A stretch of 64,000 nucleotides of DNA from the NCBI GenBank assembly GCA_002457515.1, contig NTJN01000001.1, positions 62,001-126,000 of the forward strand, read 5' to 3'. The notes beneath the pieces were generated by a model. It searched no databases, was not told the origin of the DNA, and saw only the letters and a list, made by a program, of their open reading frames with translations. Shown one piece after another: positions 20,793 through 30,452 of the stretch; the stretch's first letter is position 1; every line of letters starts with the position of its first letter. Both the position numbers and the translations under genes were made by a program. This stretch comes from Pelagibacterales bacterium MED-G40. Lineage in GTDB: Bacteria > Pseudomonadota > Alphaproteobacteria > Pelagibacterales > Pelagibacteraceae.

Positions 20793-21565
20793 TGAAAAAA
20801 ATCAATTTAACTATTGCTGGATGTGAAGGCAGAATGGGCAAACAACTCATTAAGTCTTCTAAAATTAATAAGAATTTTAAATTAGTGTCTTTAACAGAAA
20901 ATAGAAAAATTAATAAAAAGATAAGCGGAATAAGACCTGAACTAAACACAAGTCGCGCATTTAAAAAAGCAAATGTTATAATCGATTTTACTGTTCCAAA
21001 ATGTACCTTAGAAATTTTAAAATTTGCAGTGAAACAAAAAAAAAGAGTTGTTATTGGTACGACTGGTTTTACTAAAAAACAAGAAAAAGTTATTAAAAAT
21101 TACTCAAAAAAAATTCCTATTTTAAAAGCTGGAAACATGAGTTTGGGAGTAAATCTATTAATGTATTTAACTGAAATAGCTTCAAAGTCTCTAGGAAAAA
21201 ACTTTTTAAGTAAAGTTTATGAAGTTCATCATAGACACAAGAAAGATTATCCTTCTGGGACAGCTTTAATGCTTGGAAAAGGAATAGCTGTAGGAAAAAA
21301 TAAAAATTTTTATAATTTAATTGGTAAAAAATATTTAAATAAAAAAAACTTCCCTTATAGTAAAAAAATAAATTTCAACTCGATAAGAAAGGGGGAAGTT
21401 GTCGGAGAACACGAGGTTAAGTTTTCTAGCGGTAAAGAAATTGTAACTTTAAATCATGAGTCTTTTGACAGAGCTTTGTATTCTGAGGGTGCTCTAGCTG
21501 CAGCTAAATGGATAATGGGTAAAAAGCCAGGTCTTTACTCTATGAGAAATCTTTTAAATTTTTAA
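20792..21565 (+). CDS. dapB: 4-hydroxy-tetrahydrodipicolinate reductase
   Basis: AGCEGRMGKQL, GTTGFTKKQ, EVHHRHKKDYPSGTAL. Confidence 0.96.
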   Translation: MKKINLTIAGCEGRMGKQLIKSSKINKNFKLVSLTENRKINKKISGIRPELNTSRAFKKANVIIDFTVPKCTLEILKFAVKQKKRVVIGTTGFTKKQEKVIKNYSKKIPILKAGNMSLGVNLLMYLTEIASKSLGKNFLSKVYEVHHRHKKDYPSGTALMLGKGIAVGKNKNFYNLIGKKYLNKKNFPYSKKINFNSIRKGEVVGEHEVKFSSGKEIVTLNHESFDRALYSEGALAAAKWIMGKKPGLYSMRNLLNF

Positions 21566-22219
21566 GTGAATAATAAAGATAAATCTAAGATTATTTTGAA
21601 GATTTTAAATAAAACCTATCCAAAAGTTCCAATACCTTTAAATTACAAAAATACATTTACTCTTTTAGTTTCCGTATTACTTTCAGCTCAATGTACCGAT
21701 GTTAATGTAAACAATGTAACAAAAAATATTTATCCAAAATACAATCGCCCTCATCACTTTTTAAAATTGGGAAGAAAAAAGATTGAAAAATTGATAAAAA
21801 GAATTGGTATTTTTAGAGTGAAAGCTAAAAGTATTTTTTATTTATCTAAAATACTAGTTGAAAAGTATAAAGGTAAAGTTCCAAGTTCTTTTGAAGAATT
21901 AGAGCAACTTCCTGGTGTAGGGCATAAAACAGCCAGCGTAGTAATGTCTCAAGGATTTGGATACCCTGCTTTTCCAGTTGATACTCATATTCACAGATTG
22001 GCTCAAAGATGGGGTTTAACTAGTGGCAAAAATGTTGTGCAGACCGAAAAAGATCTTAAAAAAAATTTTCCTAAAAAATACTGGAATAAACTTCATTTGC
22101 AAATAATTTGGTATGGAAGGGAATATTGTAAAGCAAGAGATTGTTTCGGTATAACTTGTAAAATTTGTAAAAGCTGTTATCCAACTAGAAAAAAGCCAGT
22201 TAAAACAAAAAAAGCTTAA
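21566..22219 (+). CDS. nth: Endonuclease III (GTG start)
   Basis: LLSAQCTDVNVN, LPGVGHKTASVV, C-terminal 4Fe-4S cysteines. Confidence 0.95.
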   Translation: MNNKDKSKIILKILNKTYPKVPIPLNYKNTFTLLVSVLLSAQCTDVNVNNVTKNIYPKYNRPHHFLKLGRKKIEKLIKRIGIFRVKAKSIFYLSKILVEKYKGKVPSSFEELEQLPGVGHKTASVVMSQGFGYPAFPVDTHIHRLAQRWGLTSGKNVVQTEKDLKKNFPKKYWNKLHLQIIWYGREYCKARDCFGITCKICKSCYPTRKKPVKTKKA

Positions 22220-23149
22220 ATGAAAATATTAGGTATTGGAAATGCAATCGTTGACGTTATTTGTAAAGTAGATGAAAGTTTTTTATTAAGTAATAAATTA
22301 ACGAAAAGCACAATGAAACTTGTAGATGAAGTTGAATTTAAAAAATTATTATCTAATCTAAAAATTGAACAAACAGTTTCTGGTGGTTCTGTAGCAAATT
22401 CAATTGTTGGTATTTCTCAACTTGGTAGTAAGGCCGGATTTATAGGCAAAGTTAACGACGATGAGTTAGGTGCTAAATATGAAGAAGGTTTAAAAAAAGA
22501 AAATGTTGAATATTTCTACTCTAAGAAAAAAGAAGCATCGCCAACTGGAACTTGCTTAATATTAATAACTCCAGACTCTGAAAGAACTATGTGCACATTT
22601 TTGGGTGTTGCTGGAAAAATTAATACTGATGATATTAATGACTTAGCTATAAAAGAAAGTGAATTGATCTTTTTAGAAGGTTATTTGTGGGATGAAGGAG
22701 AGCCAAAATCTGCATTTAACAAGGCGTTAGAACTTTCAAAAAAATCCGCAATGTCGTTATCTGATAAATTTTGTGTAGATAGACATAAAAAGAATTTTTT
22801 TGATTTAGTAAAAAATAAATTAGATATTACTTTTGCAAATGAACAAGAAATAATGTCATTAATTGATGCAAAATCTTTTAGTGATGTAGTAGAGTTTGGA
22901 AAGAAATTAAACAAATTATTGATTATAACTAGAGGTGAAAAAGGAAGTATGTCTATAAGTGGAGAAGAAATTTTTGAATGCCAGAGTAAAAAAAATCTAA
23001 AAGTTATTGATTTAACAGGAGCTGGCGATTTATTTGCAGCTGGATTTTTACATGGTTTTATCAATAAAATGTCAGAAAAGGAAAGTTTAGAAACAGGAAC
23101 AGAAATGGCTTCAAAAGTTATACAAAAAATTGGCGCTAGACTTAGCTAA
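22220..23149 (+). CDS. PfkB-family carbohydrate/adenosine kinase
   Basis: GGSVANSIVG, DLTGAGDLFAAGFLHG. Confidence 0.9.
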   Translation: MKILGIGNAIVDVICKVDESFLLSNKLTKSTMKLVDEVEFKKLLSNLKIEQTVSGGSVANSIVGISQLGSKAGFIGKVNDDELGAKYEEGLKKENVEYFYSKKKEASPTGTCLILITPDSERTMCTFLGVAGKINTDDINDLAIKESELIFLEGYLWDEGEPKSAFNKALELSKKSAMSLSDKFCVDRHKKNFFDLVKNKLDITFANEQEIMSLIDAKSFSDVVEFGKKLNKLLIITRGEKGSMSISGEEIFECQSKKNLKVIDLTGAGDLFAAGFLHGFINKMSEKESLETGTEMASKVIQKIGARLS

Positions 23150-23261
23150 ATTTTTTTCCTTTTTTTCTTGAGTAACTACCTTTTCCTTTTTTAGGTTTTA
23201 TAACTCTCAATCTATACTTTTTTGAATGTAAATCTCTAGCTATTTTATTTCTTTTTTTCAT
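23142..23261 (-). CDS. arfA: ArfA-like alternative ribosome-rescue factor (39 aa), not in the ORF track
   Basis: Manual translation MKKRNKIARDLHSKKYRLRVIKPKKGKGSYSRKKGKKFS*; matches the ArfA core (E. coli, from memory: ...[27 protein letters not shown]...); ATG overlaps the upstream gene's TGA (ATGA). Confidence 0.75.
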   Translation of the reverse strand: MKKRNKIARDLHSKKYRLRVIKPKKGKGSYSRKKGKKFS

Positions 23262-23893
23262 AAAGAATATCCTGTCTTAAAATTATTGATAAAATTTTGG
23301 TCTTTAAACTGATCAAAAATTTTTTTCCTCAGGCGATAAATATGTGTCTCCACTGTGTGAGTATCAGCATCATCTGAGTATTTCCAAACTGCTTTTAAAA
23401 TATCTAATTTTTTTATAGGTTTTTTTTCATTAAATAATAATTCCAATAATTGAATTTCTTTTTCTGTAAGGATTATAAATAAGTCGTTTTTTTTTAATTT
23501 TTTTTCATTTTTATCCAGAATATAATCCTTTAATTTTATAAATGAATTTTTTCTAAATTGTTTTTTAGTCACTAAATCAATTATTTTTTCATTAAAATCA
23601 TGGATATTTAGTGGTTTTGAAATTTTGTCATCAAATTTTAAATCTGCAAAAATATCAGATTTATAGATAATTAATTTTGGAATGCTAGTTTCTTTCAAAA
23701 ATTTTATAATCTTTTTATCCTTAAGAATTAAGTCTTCTATTACATATAGACCGTAATAAGAGGATGTATCAACTTTTTTGTCCACTTTAAAAAAATCAAA
23801 ATTAAAATTGAAATGATCTTTAAGTTCAACAAATGAGTTGATAAAATGATCTGAAGAAAAAACTAATACATTAATGTTGTTATTACTATGCAT
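23258..23893 (-). CDS. Response-regulator-like protein, degenerate receiver plus OmpR/PhoB winged helix
   Basis: C-terminal LTEKEIQLLELLF...VETHIYRLRKKI...GYSL; receiver retains SKP but lacks the usual acidic pair. Confidence 0.8.
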   Translation of the reverse strand: MHSNNNINVLVFSSDHFINSFVELKDHFNFNFDFFKVDKKVDTSSYYGLYVIEDLILKDKKIIKFLKETSIPKLIIYKSDIFADLKFDDKISKPLNIHDFNEKIIDLVTKKQFRKNSFIKLKDYILDKNEKKLKKNDLFIILTEKEIQLLELLFNEKKPIKKLDILKAVWKYSDDADTHTVETHIYRLRKKIFDQFKDQNFINNFKTGYSL

Positions 23894-24379
23894 ATAAAAC
23901 TAAAAAATAAAAATCTATACTTTCGTAATTATAAAGTAAAATGCTCTATAGGTAAAAGAGGAATTTCTGATAAAAAACGTGAGGGTGATAATTGTACACC
24001 AAGTGGGGTTTTTAAATTTATTGAGGTTTTTTATAGAAAAGACAGAAATAAAAAAATAAAAACATTAATAAAAAAAACATATATCACAAAAAATATGGGT
24101 TGGTGTGATGACCCCAAATCAAAGAAATATAACAAATTGGTTAGGTTTCCATTTCCATATAAATCTGAAAAACTTTATAGGAAAAATAGTCTATATGACA
24201 TACTCATTGTAATTAATTATAATTATAAACCGACTATTAGATTTAAAGGTAGCGCTATTTTTTTACACATAGCAAATAAAAGTTATAAACCCACTAGAGG
24301 ATGCATAGCTGTGTCTAAGAAAGACATGAGGATTCTCCTGAAATATATAACTAAGAAGACAAAACTTTTTATTTATTGA
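23888..24379 (+). CDS. L,D-transpeptidase (YkuD) family protein
   Basis: Catalytic motif AIFLHIANKSYKPTRGCIAVSKKDM. Confidence 0.88.
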   Translation: MHIKLKNKNLYFRNYKVKCSIGKRGISDKKREGDNCTPSGVFKFIEVFYRKDRNKKIKTLIKKTYITKNMGWCDDPKSKKYNKLVRFPFPYKSEKLYRKNSLYDILIVINYNYKPTIRFKGSAIFLHIANKSYKPTRGCIAVSKKDMRILLKYITKKTKLFIY

Positions 24380-25026
24380 TTTCTTTCTCCAAATATTGCG
24401 CTACCAATTCTTAAAAAGTTTGCCTCATATTTTAACGCTTTAAGATAATCTGAAGACATCCCCATACTTAAATTTTTTAACTTTAATAATTTATTTTTTT
24501 CGTTAATTAACCCAAAATATTTTTCTTCATTATTATCGTTAGGCGGGATACACATTAAGCCTATAACATCTAGTTTTTTTTCCTCAGTACAATAAGAGAA
24601 AAAATCACTCAGTTCATTCAATAGAATTCCTGATTTCTGTACTTCATTTCCAATATTTACTTGAATAAAATATTTTATTTTTCTTTTTGTCTCTGCCTCA
24701 GCTTTACTTAGGGTGTCTGCTAATTTTTTATTATCGAGAGAATGAATAAAGTCAAAAAGTTGGACAGCCTTTTTTGCCTTATTAGATTGAAGTTTACCGA
24801 CCATGTGTAATTTAACTTTACTATTGTCTCTTTTTAAATCATTCCATTTAGTAGTTGCTTCTTGAACTTTATTTTCTCCAAAATGATCATGGCCTATATT
24901 TAATAAAGGTTTTATATGGTCTATAGAAAATGTTTTGCTTATTGCAATTATATTGATAGTTTTGGATTTGCCTAAATTATTAATATTAGATTTTATTTTG
25001 TTAAACCTATCAACTATTATAGACAT
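24373..25026 (-). CDS. YggS/PLPBP family pyridoxal-phosphate homeostasis protein
   Basis: IAISKTFSIDHIKPLL, HFGENKVQEA, HMVGKLQSNKAKK, GMSSDYLKAL, RIGSAIFGER. Confidence 0.94.
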   Translation of the reverse strand: MSIIVDRFNKIKSNINNLGKSKTINIIAISKTFSIDHIKPLLNIGHDHFGENKVQEATTKWNDLKRDNSKVKLHMVGKLQSNKAKKAVQLFDFIHSLDNKKLADTLSKAEAETKRKIKYFIQVNIGNEVQKSGILLNELSDFFSYCTEEKKLDVIGLMCIPPNDNNEEKYFGLINEKNKLLKLKNLSMGMSSDYLKALKYEANFLRIGSAIFGERNQ

Positions 25027-25028
25027 AA

Positions 25029-25592
25029 ATGTTTACCTTTAAAAATAATTATTATTTATACATTGATAATACAAAATTACTAAATTTAAATTTAATAAAA
25101 AAAAGAAGCAAATTTAACATTATTTATCGAAATAACTTAAAAGATAACAATTTTGAAAGGTTAAGAATATTTAGAAACAGATGTAAAAAGAAATCAATTA
25201 AATTTTTTATAGCCAACGACTTTAAGTTATTTCAAAAAATTAAAGCAGATGGCCTCTATATCTCCTCTTATAACAAAAGTTTAAAATATCTAAATTATAA
25301 AGTCGTAAAAATAGGATCAGCACACGATACTAAAGAAATAAACACAAAAATCTTACAGGGGTGTAAAAGTATAATATTTTCAAGACTATTTAAAACAGAC
25401 TACAAAAATAAGAGGTCCTATTTAGGAGTTGTAAAATTTAACCTTATTACTTACCAGAATAAAGGTAGTTTGGTACCTTTAGGAGGAATACGTTTAAATA
25501 ATTTAAATAAACTTAATAAAGTTAATGCAAATGCATTTGTACTTATGTCAGAAATAAAAAAAAAGCCGGCTGTTATCAGCCGGCTTTTTTAA
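25029..25592 (+). CDS. Thiamine-phosphate synthase (ThiE/TenI)-like protein, divergent
   Basis: Weak TIM-barrel match: KADGLYISS, KIGSAHDTKEI, PLGGIRLNNLNKL..NAFVLMS. Confidence 0.6.
   Translation: MFTFKNNYYLYIDNTKLLNLNLIKKRSKFNIIYRNNLKDNNFERLRIFRNRCKKKSIKFFIANDFKLFQKIKADGLYISSYNKSLKYLNYKVVKIGSAHDTKEINTKILQGCKSIIFSRLFKTDYKNKRSYLGVVKFNLITYQNKGSLVPLGGIRLNNLNKLNKVNANAFVLMSEIKKKPAVISRLF
25560..25591. terminator. Bidirectional Rho-independent terminator inside the 3' end of the ThiE-like CDS
   Basis: aaaaaagccggctg-ttat-cagccggctttttt, perfect arms with A- and T-tracts; converges on the porin gene. Confidence 0.93.
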
Positions 25593-25613
25593 ATCTTTTA
25601 ACTTACTACGTAA

Positions 25614-26714
25614 TTAAAACGCCATAGAAACTGCAAATATAGTTTCTGCACCATCTTTATCAGCTGTGTAGTCCATGTTCTCTAGCTTTTTGTTAGCTAC
25701 AGATAATGTCATACCGCCCATAGTGTATGCTGCTTGGATTGTTCTAATTTCGAACTCAGTTGTAGTTTTAGTAGTTGTATTCGTCTGAGACTCAGTCTTG
25801 TTGTGCTCATCAGAAGACTCTAAGTTGTAAGAGAATGACAAGTTGTCATTCGCTGCAACACCTAATGACCATGAACTATTTTCATAATCAGTAACACGTG
25901 CTGTACCTTGAGACGCTGCACCTAATGTAGGAGCTACATAGAACTTACCATAACCAATTGTTGCTGGACCTACTGCGTAAGTTACTGCAACACCACCATG
26001 CTCAGCTTGCTGAGTAGTAGCTGTTGAACCTGCATCTGCATCATCTATTTCTAAGTAAGAAGCTGCGATTGTTAGTCCATCAATTGGAGCTGCATCAACT
26101 CTATACTGAGTAACACCGTTACCTGCTTCAGTAGAAGTTGCTGCTGCGTTTGATGAGTTCATTGTTCCATCTGCTTCAGGAGCGTAAGCAACTTTTACTA
26201 CTAATCCAAACGGTAACATGTCCGCTGGAGTGTGGTATTGTACGTTGTTGTACGAACTAATGTTTGTACCCCAAGTAAATGTAGTTGCGTCATCACCTGC
26301 TGATGTTGTAGATGCTGATGTTCCTGCTAGACCGTAGTCTGAACCTGCACCGTATACAGAATTGTCAAACGCTAAATTAGCTGAAAGACCACATTCATGT
26401 ACACAAGCTTTGAACATACCGTATGAAGTATTTAATGACATTGCAGCATCGTCTTGTACAGTTGCACCATCGATATCTTGTGCATACGTCCAAGCCATAC
26501 CATTGTCTAATTCTCCACTAGCACTTAATGTAAATTCGTTAGCTATACCAATTCCTTGTGGTGCTCCAATTTGAGCTGACGCACTTTCAGAACCTCTGAT
26601 TGAGTACGTTGCTTTAGCAGAACCTGTGATAGTTAATTCACCAGCAAGAGCTGCAGTTGTAGCAACCATTAAAGAAGCAATAAAACCTAACGTGATTTTT
26701 GTTAGTTTATTCAT
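25614..26714 (-). CDS. Outer-membrane porin (SAR11-type)
   Basis: Signal peptide MNKLTKITLGFIASLMVATTAALA, beta-barrel-like strands, C-terminal aromatic residue (VSMAF), noticeably higher GC; SD aaagga. Confidence 0.88.
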   Translation of the reverse strand: MNKLTKITLGFIASLMVATTAALAGELTITGSAKATYSIRGSESASAQIGAPQGIGIANEFTLSASGELDNGMAWTYAQDIDGATVQDDAAMSLNTSYGMFKACVHECGLSANLAFDNSVYGAGSDYGLAGTSASTTSAGDDATTFTWGTNISSYNNVQYHTPADMLPFGLVVKVAYAPEADGTMNSSNAAATSTEAGNGVTQYRVDAAPIDGLTIAASYLEIDDADAGSTATTQQAEHGGVAVTYAVGPATIGYGKFYVAPTLGAASQGTARVTDYENSSWSLGVAANDNLSFSYNLESSDEHNKTESQTNTTTKTTTEFEIRTIQAAYTMGGMTLSVANKKLENMDYTADKDGAETIFAVSMAF

Positions 26715-26897
26715 TTTTGTTTCCTTTGTTATTGTTTATAAACTGACGACAACTTAGCTTTTTTCGACTAAATTTAACCAAAAAACAGCTAATAAACTGA
26801 AGATATTGAGTAACTGTAGTATTTATACAACACCTAAATAAATGGCTAATTTACTTATTTTTTTTGGTTTTCATTAAGTTCATGATAATAATTAACA

Positions 26898-27437
26898 ATG
26901 CGTTTCGTCAAAATCTCTAAATTGCTAATTATGCTGTTTGTAACAGCCCTTCTTTTAAACTCTTGTGGAGGAATCAAAAAAGTTGATACAAGAAAAACAC
27001 CTATAAAAGGAATGGATAGAGCAAGAAAAAATGTTGAGGAAGGTAGGGGCATATCTCTTAAGAACCTTACAAAAAGAGGGGGGTCTACGAACTACGAATT
27101 TAGCTCCTCCAATCCTATGTGGAGAGCATCTTTAGAAATTTTAGATTTTTTACCTCTAGTTACAGTAGATTACTCTGGTGGAGTAATAATTACTGATTGG
27201 TACAGCGATGTTTCAAATAATAATGATGCTATTAAAATAACTCTTAGATTTTTATCTAATGAAGTTCAAAGTAACAGTTTAAAAATAATTGTTCATCAAA
27301 AAAGTTGTTCTAAAGATTTACCTACATCTTGTTCGGTAAATAAAATTGACTCAAAAATTGAAGAGGAACTAATAGTCTCAATTATTAAAAAAGCAGCTTT
27401 ACTTGAAAAACAAGATAAAGATAAAAAGAAAAAATAA
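26898..27437 (+). CDS. DUF3576-type lipoprotein
   Basis: Lipobox LLLNSCGG; conserved W/F-rich region [24 protein letters not shown]. Confidence 0.82.
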   Translation: MRFVKISKLLIMLFVTALLLNSCGGIKKVDTRKTPIKGMDRARKNVEEGRGISLKNLTKRGGSTNYEFSSSNPMWRASLEILDFLPLVTVDYSGGVIITDWYSDVSNNNDAIKITLRFLSNEVQSNSLKIIVHQKSCSKDLPTSCSVNKIDSKIEEELIVSIIKKAALLEKQDKDKKKK

Positions 27438-27448
27438 TCTCACCTTTA

Positions 27449-29983
27449 ATGGACAAGGTAAATTTTAATAATATTGAAGAAAAATGGCAAAAGATTTGGG
27501 ATAAAACAAATCTTTATAGATCAAACAAAGAAAAAAAGTTTTATTGCTTGGAAATGTTTCCATATCCATCAGGAAAAATTCACATGGGCCATGTTAGAAA
27601 TTATACAATCGGAGATGTGATAGCTAGATATAAATACCTAAATTCCTTTAATGTTTTACATCCAATGGGTTGGGACTCCTTTGGTTTGCCTGCAGAAAAT
27701 GCAGCACGTGAGAATAATCTTAATCCAAAAATTTGGACGCAAAAAAATATTGCTGAAATGAAAAGACAACTTAAGATGCTTGGATTATCAATTGATTGGA
27801 ATTTAGAAATTTCAACTTGTGATGAAAGCTATTATAAGCATCAGCAAGAAATATTTATAGACTTATATAATAAAGGTTTCATAAGTAGAAAAGAAAATTA
27901 TGTTAATTGGGATCCTGTTGAAAAAACCGTTCTTGCAAATGAGCAAGTTATAAACGGTCGTGGTTGGAGATCGGATGCACTGGTTGAAAGAAAAAAACTT
28001 TCTCAGTGGTTCTTTAATATTTCTAAGTTTTCAAATGAACTTCTAGAAGATTTAGAAAAACTTAATAATTGGCCAGAGAAAGTAAAGTTGATGCAAAAAA
28101 ATTGGATTGGAAAGTCAATAGGTTGTGAAATTGATTTTGAAACAACTGAAGCTAAAAAATCCAATATCAAAGTATTTACAACTCGTCCCGATACTATATT
28201 TGGAGCCTCTTTTGTCGCTATCTCTGCTGATCATCCTTTCTGTGAGAAATTTAAGAACGAAAAAACTTTTATTGATTTTAAGAATGAATGCTTAAAAGTA
28301 GGAACAACTGAAGAGGCGCTAGCTATAGCTGAAAAAATTGGCTATAAAACTAAATCATTCGTTAAACATCCTTTCGTAAAGAATAAATTATTACCAATAT
28401 TTGTAGCAAATTTCGTTTTAATGGACTATGGAACTGGTGCAATATTTGGATGTCCTGCACATGATCAGAGAGACATGGATTTTGCAAAAAAATATAAATT
28501 AGATGTTTTAGAAGTAGTATCACCAGATGGAAAAAAGCACAGTGATTTCGATAAAAGAAGCGAAGCTTTTACTGAGGACGGTGTCTTAGTAAATTCAGAA
28601 TTTTTAGATGGTTTAAAAGTAGAGGGCGCAAAAAATAAGATTATAAAGGAAATAGAAAAAAAAAATATAGGAAAAAAAAAAATTACATTTCGTTTAAAAG
28701 ATTGGGGAATATCGAGACAAAGATATTGGGGATGTCCAATTCCAATGATTTATTTGGAAGATGGAAGTATTGTTCCAGTAGAAAAAGATGAACTTCCTAT
28801 TAAACTTCCTGAGAATATAGATCTAAGCACCTCTGGAAATCCTTTAGAGAATCATAAGGAATGGAAAAAAACAAAGCATAAAAAAACAGGAAAGCCAGCG
28901 ACAAGGGAAACAGATACTTTGGATACTTTTGTTGATTCATCTTGGTATTTTATGAGATTTTGTTCACCAAAATCTAAAGAAAGACCATTTGAAATAGATG
29001 ACTTAAATTACTGGATGCCTGTAGATCAATATATAGGAGGAATTGAACACGCAATTCTTCATTTACTTTACTCAAGATTTTTTATGAAAGCTTTAAAGGC
29101 TAATAACAGCTCTATTAAATACAGTGAGCCTTTTAAAGGATTGTTTACGCAAGGAATGGTTTGTCATGAAACATATAAAGATAACAAAGGGAGTTGGTTA
29201 TCTCCTGATGAAATTGAAAAAGGATCAAACGATCAAACTGTTAAAAAAACTGATAAATCAAAAATCACTATAGGTCCGTCTGAGGCGATGTCAAAATCTA
29301 AAAAGAATATAATAGACCCCGAGAGTATGATTAAAATTTATGGTGCGGACGCGGTGAGATGGTTTATCTTATCTGATAGCCCTCCAGAAAAAGACATTCA
29401 ATGGTCAAATCAAGGGGTAACTGCTTCTTATAAATTTTTACAAAAAATTTGGAGTTTGAATAGCAAAGTTATTGAACGTAAAAATCAAGAAATATCAAAG
29501 GAAATGGAAAAAAAAATTGAAAGCCAATTTCATAAACATTTACACAAAATTACAGGCTCTATTGAAAATTTCCAAATCAATGTTGCGGTAGCAAATGTTC
29601 ATGAAATTTATAACTTAATTAACGAACACATCTCAAAACCAATTTCAAATGAACTGCTAAGAAAAATTTTGATAGATTTTATGAAAATTTTAATACCTTT
29701 TATACCTCATGTAGCTAGTGAATCTTTAGAAAAATTAGGAGAAAAAAATACTGATAAATGGCCTATTATAAAAGATGATTTGATGCAAAATCTATTAATA
29801 AAAGTAGCAATACAAATTAATGGAAAAACAAGAGAAATTATAGAAGCTAAACAAAATTTACCTGAAAAAGATCTAATTAAATTAAGTAAAGATAGTGCTA
29901 AAGTTAACAAGCATTTACAAAATAAAAATGTACAAAAGATAATTTTTGTAAAAAATAAAATATTAAATTATTTAACAGATTAA
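27449..29983 (+). CDS. leuS: Leucyl-tRNA synthetase
   Basis: [27 protein letters not shown]. Confidence 0.98.
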   Translation: MDKVNFNNIEEKWQKIWDKTNLYRSNKEKKFYCLEMFPYPSGKIHMGHVRNYTIGDVIARYKYLNSFNVLHPMGWDSFGLPAENAARENNLNPKIWTQKNIAEMKRQLKMLGLSIDWNLEISTCDESYYKHQQEIFIDLYNKGFISRKENYVNWDPVEKTVLANEQVINGRGWRSDALVERKKLSQWFFNISKFSNELLEDLEKLNNWPEKVKLMQKNWIGKSIGCEIDFETTEAKKSNIKVFTTRPDTIFGASFVAISADHPFCEKFKNEKTFIDFKNECLKVGTTEEALAIAEKIGYKTKSFVKHPFVKNKLLPIFVANFVLMDYGTGAIFGCPAHDQRDMDFAKKYKLDVLEVVSPDGKKHSDFDKRSEAFTEDGVLVNSEFLDGLKVEGAKNKIIKEIEKKNIGKKKITFRLKDWGISRQRYWGCPIPMIYLEDGSIVPVEKDELPIKLPENIDLSTSGNPLENHKEWKKTKHKKTGKPATRETDTLDTFVDSSWYFMRFCSPKSKERPFEIDDLNYWMPVDQYIGGIEHAILHLLYSRFFMKALKANNSSIKYSEPFKGLFTQGMVCHETYKDNKGSWLSPDEIEKGSNDQTVKKTDKSKITIGPSEAMSKSKKNIIDPESMIKIYGADAVRWFILSDSPPEKDIQWSNQGVTASYKFLQKIWSLNSKVIERKNQEISKEMEKKIESQFHKHLHKITGSIENFQINVAVANVHEIYNLINEHISKPISNELLRKILIDFMKILIPFIPHVASESLEKLGEKNTDKWPIIKDDLMQNLLIKVAIQINGKTREIIEAKQNLPEKDLIKLSKDSAKVNKHLQNKNVQKIIFVKNKILNYLTD

Positions 29984-29987
29984 TAAA

Positions 29988-30452
29988 ATGAAAAAAATTT
30001 CTAGCTTATTTATATTTTTAATTTTTATGTCGTCTTGTGGATATAAAAATATTAATCTTGAAAGTGAAAATAATCTTAATGTAAGACAAATTACATTAGC
30101 CGGAAATAAAAAAATAGGCCGTATTTTGCAAAATGAAATCCTATTGATTTCCTCTAGCGAAGGCAGTGATAAGATAGAAATTAGTTTGACCGCTAATAAA
30201 GTTAGAAAAGTTAGAAACAAAGATAATAGTGGTAAGGTTACTAAATATGACATTGTAATTAGAGCTGACTTAATAATTACTAGTTTAAATAGTGATAAAA
30301 CAACAAGAAGAAGTTTTATAAAGAATAGTAATTTTGATGTCAAACCTAAACACATTGATACAATTAATGCAGAAAAAAAAGAAACAATAAACTTAACTAA
30401 TCAAGTGGCTGAAGAAATTTTAAATTATTTTAAAATCTCATATAAAAATTAA
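29988..30452 (+). CDS. lptE: LptE-like LPS-assembly lipoprotein
   Basis: Lipobox FMSSCGY; located between leuS and holA. Confidence 0.75.
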   Translation: MKKISSLFIFLIFMSSCGYKNINLESENNLNVRQITLAGNKKIGRILQNEILLISSSEGSDKIEISLTANKVRKVRNKDNSGKVTKYDIVIRADLIITSLNSDKTTRRSFIKNSNFDVKPKHIDTINAEKKETINLTNQVAEEILNYFKISYKN

